Positions 34,701-48,900 of a DNA stretch of 64,000 nt are shown here, piece by piece. The stretch's first letter is position 1, and every line of letters begins with the position of its first letter. Source of the DNA: Chrysemys picta bellii (lineage: Eukaryota; Chordata; Testudines; Emydidae); NCBI RefSeq assembly GCF_011386835.1, contig NC_088792.1:62004081-62068080 (forward strand), read 5' to 3'. Made by a program: the position numbers and the translations under genes. Below the pieces are notes generated by a model. That model ran no database searches, was not told the DNA's origin, and saw only the letters and a program-made list of their open reading frames with translations.

Positions 34701-37700
34701 TAAAAAGTCTTACCCTGCCTAGCATGAATATCTTTGTGTGATTATTTTCAGCTGTTCAGTGTTGCTTGTGAGCATGGGGGTTGGGGGGACAAGCTGCAAA
34801 ATCCACATGGAAGTGAAACACAGGCATATAATTCTAATGGTGATATGATAACGTAACAATTACTGAGTTTAACCTTTTTGCTGCTGATTAACACACCAGG
34901 CCTGTATGTCAGGCACAAAATAAATTAAATTGGCATAGCAGGTATGTTTCAGTGGAATGTTGTAATAAATGGAATGATACTGCATGTTATCACAACACAT
35001 ACTGGTGTGGAGAACCAGCAATGAAGAGTTAAAGGCGGATGGTGCAAATAATTAACAACTTACATTGTTGTATGTGGTGGTATTGTAGCCGTGTTGGTAG
35101 TGCTTAATTTCTGCCAGGGCTGAGCCCTGGCATCTCTAGAGTTGGCAGTTCATAGCCTCAGCACCTCTGGGTTTGCCATGTCAGTTGAATGTAAAAAAAA
35201 AAATTGCTTGAGTCCGAGTACCTCTTTCATTACAAATTAAACACTACGTGTTGGTATCAAGATATTAGAGACAAGGTGGGTGAGGTACTATCATGTCTCT
35301 CTCACCAAACTTGTCCAATACAAGCTTTTGAGCTTACCCAGAACTCTTCTTCAGAGCTGCTCTGCATAAGCTTGAAAACTTGTCAGTATCACCAATAAAA
35401 ACATTATCTCACCCACCTTGTCTCTCTAACAACTTTCATAACTTTTAAACATCTTTTTTTTTTCAGCAAGTTCATTGAGCTGCAATCAGTCACAAGTGCC
35501 CTTTGAAGAACAAATGACAGAGTAAGTTCAAAGTAATTATTAACTTTGGGTTGACTAGCAGCTGTGAAGTGTACAGCAGATACAGGCTCTAAGTAAACTG
35601 TCAGTGGAGATAGTTAATAGCATTAGATAGAAGTTCTAGTTCATCACCTTCGCCCTAGCTGAGAACCAGACTTATCTGCTGTATTGAATTGTATCCCAAT
35701 GACTACTTTCCCTTCTGTCCCAACCATTTTACCTCATGAATAAAAGAAAATGAATGAACCTGATTCTCTGCTCACGTATGTTGCTGTAAATCAGGGATAA
35801 CTCCAGCCGCATTGATTGGCGTGACTCTGGTATAAAGCTGAGGGAAGTGACAGAATGGGAAGAAATAGCTGGGTGCTGTGAAGAGCAAATGATGGGATTC
35901 CAGGAGCTTCATGTATAATTGTGAAGTAATGAATAGCCATTTAAACTCATTAGCCTCCAGAGATGTAGCATTTTATTGGCCTTTTTCATAACGATAATGA
36001 AAAGGTTTTAATCTTGAGTGCAGATAAGGAAAGGAACTCTGACCAAACAGTAATAGGCTTAGATTCACAATGTGTATTGTGTGGAATCAGGTGAGCAGTG
36101 AGAGGTCAGCAGAGGACAGAGTGGAGAATCTGATGAGGGTGAATCTACTGCTGCTGACTGGAGGGTGATGTAGGATAGCCAAGAAGGGAAGACGCTGTTT
36201 AACTGTGCGAGGGCTGGTGGTGGGGGAGGAGGAGGCTGTAGGAACAGCAAAGGAAGCAGTTGTTTCTAGTGGCTGGGAGTGGATGTGATGACTGAGCTGG
36301 GGTTTCCAGAGCTGGTTGTGACAGGTTGGGTCTGCCTCTGTATAAGAACCACAAATCTCACCTACGCATGTAGATAGCATCATGTTTATAGCATAAATCA
36401 ACAAATTACATCAGACCTGACTCCCAGACATCAACTTCTCTCCAACTACAGAAAGTGACCTGCTGCAAAGCCCTGAAATCAACCACCACGCAGCCAGGGG
36501 ACAGCAATATTATCCGCATGTCAGAGGCCTGATTCTGCGCTTACTTGCACGGAGTTGAGTGGAGTTATACCACTGTGAAGGAATCAGGCCTCAGCTTTTG
36601 CTAGATAAATGTCTGTGGTTAACATTGCCCCAGGAATTTGGGATTTTGCAGTGAAACTCTTAGGCCATGTTTACACATACAGTGCTGCAGCTGTGCCGGT
36701 ACAGTTGTGCCACTGCAGCGTGTGTGGTGAAGATGCTCTACTATACCAACAGGAGAGCTCTGTCCCATCGGCATAAAAAAACCACTCCTGTGATTGGCAT
36801 AAGCTATGTCATCTCCCACCGATATAGCGCTGTGCACACTGGCACTTATGTCAGGGTAACTATGTCGCTTGGGAGTGGAATAGTCACACCCCTGAGTGAC
36901 ATAAGTTTTGCTGACATAGGCAGTAGTGTAGACATAACCTTAGAAACAAAATTAAATAACCTTTTTATTTATAATAATAACCAAGTTCCCTTTCTTCCAA
37001 GTTGCCACAACTTAATTTTTATTTTTTTTTAAAGGTTCGCTTTATATTATGTCGGTATTGGAACGACTGCCTTAGTGTTTGGCTACCTACAGATTTCCTT
37101 TTGGGTTTTGGCAGCAGCAAGGCAAACAAAGAAAATAAGAAAAACTTTCTTCCATGCAATTCTGGGACAGGAACTCAGCTGGTTTGATAGCAGTAACAGT
37201 GGAGAGCTTAACACACGTCTGACTGAGTAAGATCTTTGTATTTTGTTGTTTAGGGTCCTGTACTGCAGCCCTCAAGTAGTCCCAGTGAGTAAAGATTGCA
37301 GAACCATGTCCTTAGTCAATTTTTAAGCCTTCTGAGAGCATTTCTCTTTGTTCTTATGCCTAAACTGTATATATTTCCACTGAATGTGAAATTCTGGGTA
37401 GAGCTGAGCAAATGATATTTTTTTCAAATTATTTATTTATTTATTTGCTTTTATGGTCAAAACAAAAAATCTGGGGACAAAAATAATTTCATGGGGGAAA
37501 AAAAAAAGCTGATTTTTTTGTTGTTGCCAAAATGAAAAAAAGAAATCATTTCTGGTCAAATGAAACATTTTGTTTGACCAGAAACAAAAACTGAGTTTTA
37601 CCAATCTAACTACATTTCTAAACAAAACACAATTTCAAAATGAAAAGTTGAAATGTTTTGTTTAGAAAATGTCAAAATGAACGTTTTTGACTTTTTTTTT

Positions 37701-40700
37701 TTTTCATTTTGTATTCACCAAATTCAACCTAAATTCTGAAATAGATTAATTCAACCAGAAAATATTCATCCAGCTCTAATCCTGGACTGTTAAGCCTTGT
37801 TTGCATTAAGAACATTTTGCAGTGGTGCAACTATTTAGTGGTGACTAAACTGGGGTTGAGTGGGGACTAATAGGTTGCATCTGTGTAAAGTGGGCCTTTA
37901 TACTGGTATTCTGTGGGCTAATTCTGCCATCAGTTTCACCACTGGGAATTAAGATTAACTCTTGCATTCACTTGAGTTACTGTGAATTTACACTAATGTA
38001 ACTGAGGGAATGTCTGCAGTGCTGCAGTTACCCTTAGTGTAGTGCAGACCCTTGCTGCAGCAGCAGAAAGGGTTTTTCCATCACTATAGTAAATTCACCC
38101 CCTTGAGGCAGTTGCTAGGTTGATGAAAGATTTCTTCTGTCATCCTAGCAGAGCCTACACCAAGGCATAGGCTGGCTTAACTATCTCTCCCAGGAGTGTG
38201 AAATTTTTCACAGGTCTGAGCAAAGTAGCTGGGTCAAATCAAAGTTTTTAGGTGTAGACCAGGCCTGAGATCTGAACTTGTCTACAGCTTTAAAGACAAA
38301 GAGCCTAGGGTACTCTTTTCCCCCAAATTACAGGAAATATGAGCAGACCCAACCTTAAGTCATGTAAATTGCACTCACAAATTGTGATAGGCTAATAAAT
38401 AAATAAAATTAATAGAGATCTGCCTGACCTCGGCCCTGAGCCTGCAGACACTCATGTGCTTAACTCTACCAGAAGTTAATGGGATTATTAACATGCTTAA
38501 AATTAAGCATGTGCATAAATGTTGTGGAGAATTACTTTGTACATTCCTTGCAAATAAACAAGACTGCATCAAAGGTAGTTGGCTCCATTGTTCCAGTTAG
38601 GAGGATAAATTGACAATCTGCAAGACCCCAAATTTTTGGCTAGTCACTTGGGCCAAAATGGGTAACAGTAATAATAAATACTGTGCTACAAAGTGTGTGT
38701 ATATAAAAATTAGGGCTGTCAATTTAATCACAGTTAACTCATGCAATTAACTCAAAATATTAAATGCAGTTTTAATCGCACTGTTAAACAATAGAATACC
38801 AATTTAAACTTATTAAATATTTTGGACATTTTTCTACGTTTTCAAATATATTGATTTCAATTACAATACAGAATACAAAGTGCACAGTTCTCACTTTTTA
38901 TTTTTATTACAAATATTTGCACTGTAAAAATGATAACAAAAGAAATAGTATTTTTCAATTCACCTCATACAAGTACTGTCATGCAATCTCTTTATCATGA
39001 AAGTGTAACTTACAAATGTAGAATTTTTTTGTTTTGTTTTTGTGTGCAGCTTTGTAAAAATTTGGAATCGAAAAGTCCACTCAGTCCTACTTCTTGTTCA
39101 GCCAATCAGTCAGACAAACAAGTGTGTTTACATTTGCAGGAGATAATGCTGCCTGCTTCTTGTTCACAATGTCACCTGAAAGTGAGAATAGATGTTCGCA
39201 TGGCACTGTTGTAGCCAGCATCGCAAGATATTTATGTGCCAGATACGCTAAAGATTAATATATCCCTTCATGCTTCAATCACTATTCCAGAGGACATGCG
39301 TCCATGCTGATGATGGGTTCTGCTCAATAATGATCCAAAGCAGTATGGACCGACGCATGTTCATTTTTATCATCTGAGTCAGATGCCACCAGCAGAAGAT
39401 TCATTTTCTTTTTTGATGGTTCAGGTTCCATAGTTTCCACAGCAGAGTGTTGCTCTTTTAAAATTTCTGAAGGCATGGTCCACACCTCATCCCTCAGATT
39501 TTGGAAGGCACTTCAGATTCTTAAACATTTGGGTCGAGTGCTAAAGCTATTTTTAGAAATCTCACATCAGTACCCACTTTGTGTTTTGTTAAATCTGCAG
39601 TGAAAGTGTTCTTAAAATGAACAACATGAGCTGGGTCATCATCTGAGACTGCTATAACATGAAATATAGGCAGAATATGGGTAAAACAGAGCAGGGGACA
39701 TACAGTTCCTCCCCAAGGAGTTCAGTCATAAATTTAATTAACGCATTTTTTAACGTGTCATCAGCATGGAAGCATGTCCTCTGGATTGGTGGCCGAAGCA
39801 TGAAGGGACATATGAATGTTTATCTGGCACGTAAATACATTGCAATGCCGGCTACAAAAGTGCTATGAAAATGCCTGTTCTCACTTTCAGGTGACATTGT
39901 AAACAAGAAGTAGGCAGCATTATCGCCTGCAAATGTAAACAGACTTGTTTGTCTGAGCAATTGGCTGAACAAGAAGTAGGACTGAGTGGACTTGGAGGCT
40001 CTAAAGTTTTACATTGTTTTGTTTTTGAATGAATTTATTTTTTGTACATAATTCTACATTTATAAGGTCAACTTTCATGACAAAGAGATTGCCCTACAGT
40101 ACTTGTATAAGGTGAATTGAAAAATACCATTTATTTTGGTTTTTTTACAGTGTAAATATTTGTAATCCAGAATATAAAGTGAGCACTATACACTTTGTAT
40201 TCTGTGTTGTAATTGAAATGAATACATTTGGAAATGTAGAAAACATCCAAAAATATTTAAGTAAATGGTATTCTATTGTTTAACAGCACGACTAATGGCG
40301 ATTCATTTTTTAATCACTTGACAGCCCTAATGAAAATGAGAGAGAAATAGAGATAATATAGATATTATTCTAAACTATCTTCATCTGAAAAAATTGCTTT
40401 TTTTTTTCCTCTTAGAGACATTAATAAAATCAATGATGGCATTGGAGACAAAGTCGCTCAGCTATTTCAAAACATGTCAACGTTCACAGTAGGCATAGTG
40501 ATTGGCTTTCTGAAGGGATGGAAACTTACACTTGTGATCCTGTCCACAAGCCCCCTCGTAGTACTATCAGCAGCATTTTGTTCTAAGGTAGGCAAGATTT
40601 TAAGGATTAATATGTAACAAATTTCTTGGGGAAAGGGTATTTAATGGAAACTGTTTTTGCTATATACTTGCCAAAATTACAGTTACCGAAAAGCTCAGAT

Positions 40701-42906
40701 TTCCACTAATGAAATCCTGGGGCTTATTCTTATGTGTGAAAGAAAGTACATTTTGATCTTTAAATTACCAAATTATATTTTAAGTGTTAACTTTCCTTTA
40801 GTAGGAGTTTAACAGCTGCTCACAATTGCTAAGGGCATGGTTCCTGAAAAGAAAAGAAAAACTAAAAGAAAAATGCCTGATTTAAAAAAAAATAGTTTCT
40901 TTGCACAGATAGACAGGTACATAGATATATTTAGGCCAATTCAAATTGTTTCATCTTTAAAAATGGAGAAACTTTCCAATATTAATTAATATTAGAAAAT
41001 CTCTTCATTTTAACAAGCAAATTATCCAGATAAACATTGTGTTGTCTTTATTAATAACAAAAAAGCTGCCACTAGGCTCATCAGAAGATGATAGGAAATA
41101 GAACTATTCTCCTAGCAATGATTACTACATTTGGATTAGATACTTATTCTAACAACGATCTGACTTTCACTATATCTCAAAGGCAAATCTGGTAGGTTTT
41201 ATTCATTTGTTAGAGTAATAAATGAAAACTCTGATACAATAAGCAGCTAACACATGTTCAGTGCCATTTGTTTACTCTAAATACACGTCATACTTTGGAT
41301 GGCTTTGAATCACATACAATATGGGTCACAGTGTCAGATTTCAATGATTAACATGACTAGACAGGTTTAACTTCTCAGACGAGATACAAACACAGGATAG
41401 CTATTGATCACATGTACAGAACACATCATGTACAGGGCCGACGAGAGGGGGGGAAGCCGGTACAAATTACTGGGGCCCGGCAGTCCACCCTTGCTGGGGG
41501 GCCCGAAAAAAAAAATTTCACCAGGGCCCAAACCTGCTCTCGGCTGCCCTGATCATGTATGACATGTACATTCTGATAATGCTACAGCCGGAGTAATGTG
41601 CTTAAACCCAGTTAAATTTCAGAGTCAAAAAAAAGAAAAGTCTCAAATCCATCCAATTGGGTCCTTATTGAAGGCAGTGCTGGAATCCAGATGCATAAAG
41701 ACATAACACAATGTCTTGAGATGATAGAATTGTTAGCAGTAGCACAGAAATAAAGAAAGATGGGTCTTAAGGCCACATGATTTACTGCTGAGTCAACCAC
41801 TCAGGCCTGCTCCTGCATTAGGATATGAACCCATATCCTCTTTGAAGGGTGTAACCTATGGCAGGATAGATCCCTAAAACAAGCTCAGGTGCCCATTCCA
41901 ATTATTACTCTACCTCTGTCTCATCTTCCCATTCCTATACAATGTACACTTCACTGTCTTGCCATGAGATAAAATACCCAGTTTGATACCCAATTTGCAA
42001 ATATTATCCTGTCTCTGACTCCAAAATTTATCAAAACCAGTGAAAACTTTGAAAACTACAAGCAGCATAATTGTCTTGTGCCACTTTCCTTCCTGTTATT
42101 CCCAGACCTCTTGAGTTATTAATTTTTGACATTTTTAGAATGTTCTAGATTATCAGTGTACGAACTGATACTCTGACTCCTAACAGCTGAAAGTTGTCAC
42201 TTTTTGCTTAGCAGTTCTGAGACAATTTACATATAAGCTTAATTCCACAGAGGATATTTTACCTTATTATCTCTTTTCCACTTGACCACACTGAGGGATT
42301 TAAGGATGTAGGAGGCCGTGAGTAGGGCTGGCTGGAAAATAAGAATTCCATTTTGAAGTTTCAACGTTTATTTTTGTTCTGAATCAGGACAAAACTGAGA
42401 CCTTTCAATTTTTTTTTGCAAAGTAGAGCATGAGAGACAGAACAGCCAATAAGCCAGGTGGTTAGGGTACTCCTCTGTGATGTAGGAACTATAGGTTCAA
42501 GTCCCTTCCCTGATTCGGAGCAAGGATTTGAACATAGGATTCCCACATCCCAGCTGAGTGCCTAATCACTGGCTATTCTAGGTGTTCTCATTTTCACCAG
42601 AAATCCCATTCTGGACCTGAGAAACCTTCTGGACAAAAGCTTGGTTGAAGCCAATACGTTTCCATGAAAGGTTCTGCTTCAATGAATCTGTTTTCTGTTG
42701 AAAAATTTCTGAGCAGCTCCAGTAGTATGTTTGAACCTGGAGTAAAAAAAAATGTTACAAAAATATTTAGCCTGAAATAGATATATTTAAGGGAATTCGG
42801 TATATTTCTTAGTCTCAATTTTCTTGTATTGTTAGTGATGATAGTAGATTTGCAGTAGCACCTAGAGGCCACAAGCAGTATCACAACACCATACTACTAG
42901 GAGTTG

Positions 42907-42942
<36 letters not shown>

Positions 42943-45900
42943 ACAGAAAGATAATCTCTGTCCTAAAGATTTCACAATCTCAGATTATTTGTAACAGGTA
43001 GTGGTCCTCCTAAACACCTGCCTTTATGATTTTAACATTGTCTTTTGATATCTTAAAATGTATTAATAAAATTGAGAAGATTCAATAGCCCTCCCCCCAA
43101 AAAATCCTTCTGGGCCTAGCATTTTTCTCCTGGCCTCATTTAATTAATTAATTAATTAATTAATTAACATCCCTGCACTCATCCTGTTTAGGTAGGTCTA
43201 ATAGACTGCTGGGACAGAGTTTATAAGATCACAGATCTTTATGCTTCTAAGATATATTCCATAACAAGTTCTGTACATATGGAACAGCATTTAAAATGTT
43301 TTCTATGGGTCCAATTCTGTAAACATTACTGGGATAGTGCATACTTACATCTGCATGATAGTATTTGCAAGATTGGATACTTGATCAGACGTAGAATAAT
43401 GACCCAGGAAGCAATTCTAAAGATCATTGTGAATCTGGCAGTTCTGAGCTCGGAGAAAGAACATAATAAACATGAGGTATAGAGCTACTCTCAATTTGTT
43501 TGAGAAATTCACTTCATTCTGCTCCCATTGACTGTAGATGATCATCACATTAACCAGTAAGGAGTTAACAGCCTATGCTAAAGCAGGTGCAGTAGCAGAA
43601 GAAGTCCTGTCATCAGTGCGAACTGTTGTAGCCTTTGGAGGACAAGAGAAGGAAATCAATAGGTCTGACTCTCTCAATAGTTAACGTCTTTTTTAATTTA
43701 TGACTTTGTCTGCAGCCACAATGACTAACCTATGTTTGTCTTTTTAACAGATATACAAGTAATCTAGGAGAAGCAAAAAACCTTGGTATAAAAAAAGCTA
43801 TTGCTTCTAAGCTGTCTGTTGGTTTTTTGTACCTAATTATAAATGGATGTTACGGTCTTGGGTTTTGGTATGGAACTACCTTAATTCTTGATGAGAATAC
43901 TGGCTATTCAGTTGGGACTGTCCTGGCTGTAAGTGTCATATTTTTACATCAATGTCTTTCTACAAACTAACTTCATTGTGAAGGTGATGTTGAGTATATG
44001 ATATGTTGGCTATAGGCAGGGACAAGAGATATCATATCTATGGAGAATCCACAACTGCTCAGGCGCTGGGTTCTTTCCATAACTTCCTGCAGAGTTGGTT
44101 GTGTTCTGTAAAATATAAGTTAAAATTAAGTTCCTTGCCCTTTTGGTTGTGAAGTTGTGTTTGGATACCATGGTAATGGGCACTAATATAAGAATTTAGA
44201 TAGGCAGAAGAGAATCTTCACAACATAACTGGTTTGCTGTTGTCTTTTTAATGTAACAACAAAGCAGATGTAAAATTTCCCCCCATTCTTCTCAGTGAAG
44301 TGTTCACTCTGAGGTCAAATAAAGATGATTTAAATCCACCTGGTTTTGCACTTCACAGTCATAGCTGTTTCAGCTAACTTATCTAATAGAGTGAGGCAAA
44401 TAGTGATTTATTTCATGATATTAGTTTGAATTTATATAAAAATTTGTCTCCGCCATATTTGCGTCTCTTCTGTCTTTGTTTTCCATGAACATTCATGCAG
44501 TTTGTTTTACCAGCACAAATGTGCATAGAAGATGAATGTTAAATTTACTTTTCAGAAGCATTCACACCAGACACAAGGGTTATAATAATTGCAGTCAGGG
44601 AACAGAAACAATACCATGCGACTATATGACCAATCACAACTAAATAACAGTAAATGAAGTTAATTGAAAATGTAATCAGATAATTTAAAATAACTAACAA
44701 ATTAGAGAAAATCATAATCTGCTCATGGATTTTCCACAAACAGAGGAGGAGGTGAAATTTGCCTAATAGATTCTTCCTCACAAAGTATGTGATCAACTGT
44801 TTGGTAGGGGGCTGTATGTACCTCTCACATCTTGTGTTTCTATTCATTTGAAGGATAATAGAATATAATTGAAAGTTTGACTATGTGGAGTTTTTAATTG
44901 TTTGGAAAATTGAAACTCTATTTACTTCTTGCCTTAAAACTCAGTGAGGTTTATGGTGTAGTCAGCTAAAGATATGTTGGACTTTTGCAGTGTGGTTTGC
45001 AGGTTTTCTGAGTTTTCTGTAAAACTTTATCTAGCAGTGGTAAAGGCCATTCACTTTAATGAGCCAATAAATATTTTTGAATGACCTTTTTTTTAACAAT
45101 ATTTGGTGTTAAAATATACTACAATAGAGACAAGTAGAATAGGAAACAAAAATAGTCATTTTCTTTCTGTCTTATGTAGAAATTCCATAGAATTTTGCCA
45201 AAAATCCTTCTCAGTTTCTATTGTTCCAGACTATAAGGTATTGTGCTGGCATTCCAAGGTTTAAACTTTATTCTTTTGATACTTAAGGAATGTCTTGTGA
45301 ATGACACAGCAATGATGGAGCTGATCCTGTGGTCTTTTCTGAGGCATAGCTCCAATGGTCATAAATGGGAGTGTTGCCTAAATCAAGGCTATAGGACCAG
45401 CCTTTAATTTTGGATTTGTTTTCAGTGTGGGTTTCATCTTCTTCCTCCTCTAGGTTTTCTTCTGCGTAACTTTTAGTAGTTATTGCCTGGGCACAGCAGC
45501 ACCACACTTTGAAACTTTCTCTATTGCTAGAGGAGCTGCCTTTAAAGTTTTCAAGATAATTGATCAGGTACGGATCCTTCTACCCTGTCCTCATAACTGG
45601 GCTATTATCTTGTATGAGAGCACTAACGATGCCAATAGAACAATAAAGTAGTGATAAGCAAAAAGCCATGGTAATTTCCATTGAAAAATAAAGGAGGAAA
45701 AAATTAGTGTTTGCCAAATGGAGAAAGACCAAACTGGCTTAGAAAGAACCATTATGTTCAGGCTCTTAAAAGGAAATTACAAACAATAGAATGCAGTGAC
45801 CAACGCAAAGTAACTATGGCAGCTAGCCTTAGATTGCAAACTACCCAATGCTAAAACGGGTGTGGTGTGGAAGATGTTTTAAATTGTAGAATAAAAATAT

Positions 45901-48900
45901 GAAATATTCAGGCTATAATGATATCTCCCTCCCTCAATTGTGCATTTGTAAATTATTTGCTTAAATTTTATTTTTTTTCCATTTCCCAGAAACCCACTAT
46001 AGATAGTTTTTCTTCAGATGGACACAAACTCGATCACATAAAGGGAGCACTTGAATTTAATAATGTGCAGTTCAGTTATCCTTCAAGACCAGATGTCCAG
46101 GTAGGAGAAACACCTATTCTGTGCTTGTTGTAGTCACTGTGACTACAACTTGAAATATGGCATGTTACTTGTGTATTATGCTAAAAGAATTGTGTGCTTT
46201 AGAGGACAGGATGGAAGCATGGCAGATTGGAGTCAGGTGGTTGATTTGAGTTCCATGCGTAGAGAGGAAACATAAAAGAAGGCATGGAGAAGAGTGTTGG
46301 AGAAGAATGTAAAAAGGGATTGTCAGACAATGGAATGTTTGAGCTGAGTGAGGCAAGAAAGCTGTGGCCTCTAAAAAAGACAAGAGAAGAGAGATTGGAA
46401 GGAGCAAAGTTATGCAGGGTCCTGAAGGTGAGCCCAAGGGCTTGACTGTGATGCAGGAGGTGTGCAGGAGCCAATGGAAGGACTTCAAGAGGGACTGAAT
46501 GTGGTCAGAATCATGAGAGTAGATGACTCTTTGCTGCAGAACACTGGACAAATTAGAGTATGTGAGGTGTCAGGAAGGGCAGGTTCCAGTGGTTGAGGTA
46601 TGAGACAAGATCAAAGCCAGAATTTGCAATGGGAATGCGTGCGTTTTGAAATGTAGCAGGGATAAACCTGGCAGGGTTTAGTGACAGTAGGGTGACCAGA
46701 TGTCCTGATTTTATGCGGACAGTCCCAATTTTGGGGGCTTTTTCTTATATAGGCACCTATTACCCCCCCACCCCTGTCCTGATTTTTCACACTTGCCCTC
46801 TGGTCACCCTAAGTGACAGAATCTCGTTAATTTGAGATTGTTCTACATTTTACTTTTTTTAACTACCACAAGGTTTTGAAAGGTCTCACTCTGAAAATTG
46901 ACTGTGGACAAACGGTGGCATTGGTTGGAAGCAGTGGATGTGGTAAGAGCACAATGGTCCAGCTGCTTCAGAGGTTTTATGATCCACAGGAAGGAGTGGT
47001 GAGTACAGCCATTCTAGAGCATAGTACTATTTACATAGGTATTAAAATAGTAAAATACAAAGAATTATAGCTATACAAATCCTCAAGGAAAAAGGAGACA
47101 AGTGGAGCACAAAGATGGGGTATTGTTCCCAACTATAATAACACAAGATTTTGGGTCAATCAGCCGCTGTTCCTCCCATCTGATGCCGGGAGATTTAACA
47201 AAAGTCAAACTCTTACAAAGTGAGCCTTACAGCCTTCAGAGAGTGGATCACTTGGAAGTTACATAAATCACGGGCAAGCTTTTTAAATACTGTAGGGTGT
47301 TTTCTGTTCTGAGCAGCCTCACCTTTTACATTAGGAATTTGTTGCAGATGCTGGGCATGGATTTAGAACACCCAAACACACACTTGGCTGGTGTCCTGCA
47401 TATTGGGTAGCCTACTTGCTTAACAGTGTTGTTTATAGGGTTTCCTGTGGAGGGTAGATATTGTCTTGAATTGAAATAAATACAATGTTTAACTATTAAA
47501 TATTATTTAGGAGGGACCATCTAAATGCAGCTCTGTCCTTTGTTGGCAGATCTTTGCCAATGAGTCTGGCCCCAGAGCTCAGTTCGAATCACTTGCTACC
47601 TGCTATTCAGATCTAGCTCCAGTAGATCTAGCTGGAGCGCTGCTAGTAGATCAGATCTACTCTCCTCTGAGGGACCTGGAGGCTCCTGGTATTTAAGACA
47701 GTATGTGATGAGAGGAGAGAGAGGCTATTGTTTTTTAAGATTAACTACTTTAGAGGTGTTCGTATGCCATGGTGATAGGGGCCATATATGTATCTAAATC
47801 GATTGAGGTAACATGACCACGTAGGAAGGTGAGGCCACTGATTATCCATACTTAAGTTACTCCATCCTTGCTGCTCACTCCAGAACCTGAACTCCTTGTC
47901 CTGGTGCTGTGAATTGGCAAGCGAGTTTTGGAGAAGTGGGCCAGCGTCCTCATAGAACAGTCTCTGGGCTTGGCCTTCTCGCAACTCTGTCTTCCAGGCC
48001 ACTATGTAATGGTGATCCCCTTCATGTATGAAATGGGAAAAAACAGCACTGTAATAAAATACAGCCAAGCACACCCCACCCCGGCTCCAGTGTCGCACAG
48101 TCCTGTGAGAGTGCACGTAGAAGACGTTCATCTCAACGATTGCCTGACGCTTATCCTATTTGCTATCCAGACAAAGAATTTTCATGGGCATTTCTGAGCA
48201 CAGCTAAAGTGTAAAGTGCCAAACCTTGTGTTACCCCCTCCACCATATGGATTACCTGCATAGGACTAATCTCCCATTTAAGATACATGATGGTTGTTCT
48301 TTTTCCCTTCTATCCTCCTTGCACCATGCTTCATGCAGGCCTTAGGGTGTGTGTCAGTAAACCATAATACTATATGATTGATAAGCAGAGATGGCCTCTG
48401 CTGGTTTCAAGTTTTCCGCTCCTGCAAAAATGAAAAGTATCTCCAGCCAACACTATGTAAGGGATGGTAGGATTCAGATTGAGGGCCCCTTCCTCTTTCC
48501 TTTACTTTGGCCTTACTCCAGATGTGGTGCCGGCAGAGGCAAATCTCCACTTGGTGTATGGAAACATCTGGCCAAGGACTATTTCTTCACTGAAACAAAA
48601 ATAAATCCTCATTTTTCTCACGAATCCTAAATCTGCCCTAACAAACGGAATGGGAAGATTTTGTCCTAAACGTTTGTAGGTTTAGAAAGATTCAAGAACA
48701 GGACTGTCTTTTTGATCTGTGTTTGTACAGCGCCTAGCACAATGGGGTCATGGTCCATGACTAGGGCTTCTAGGTGCTACGGTAATACAAAATAAGAAGA
48801 AAAATAATAATATACAACCTCAGGCTCTCACAGTCTTTTTTTTTCTTTAGATCACAGTGGATGGACATGACATAAAGTCCCTTAATCTGAGACATTACCG

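Larger units (their letters stand above)
41560..43537. other. ABCB5 intron 6, right part
   Basis: Holds two microsatellites (listed separately) and a diverged tRNA-like stretch at 42455-42510 (CCAGGTGGTTAGGGTACTCC then GGTTCAAGTCCC) that may be an old SINE head. No exon seen. Confidence 0.45.

Noticed and set aside
42909..43167. CRISPR-like or satellite array
   Set aside because: Only simple microsatellites. No spaced direct repeats occur anywhere in the window and the genome is vertebrate.
46164..46551. A 128-codon minus-strand frame in intron 10
   Set aside because: Leu/Ser/His-rich with no domain, lying in an interspersed repeat antisense to ABCB5.
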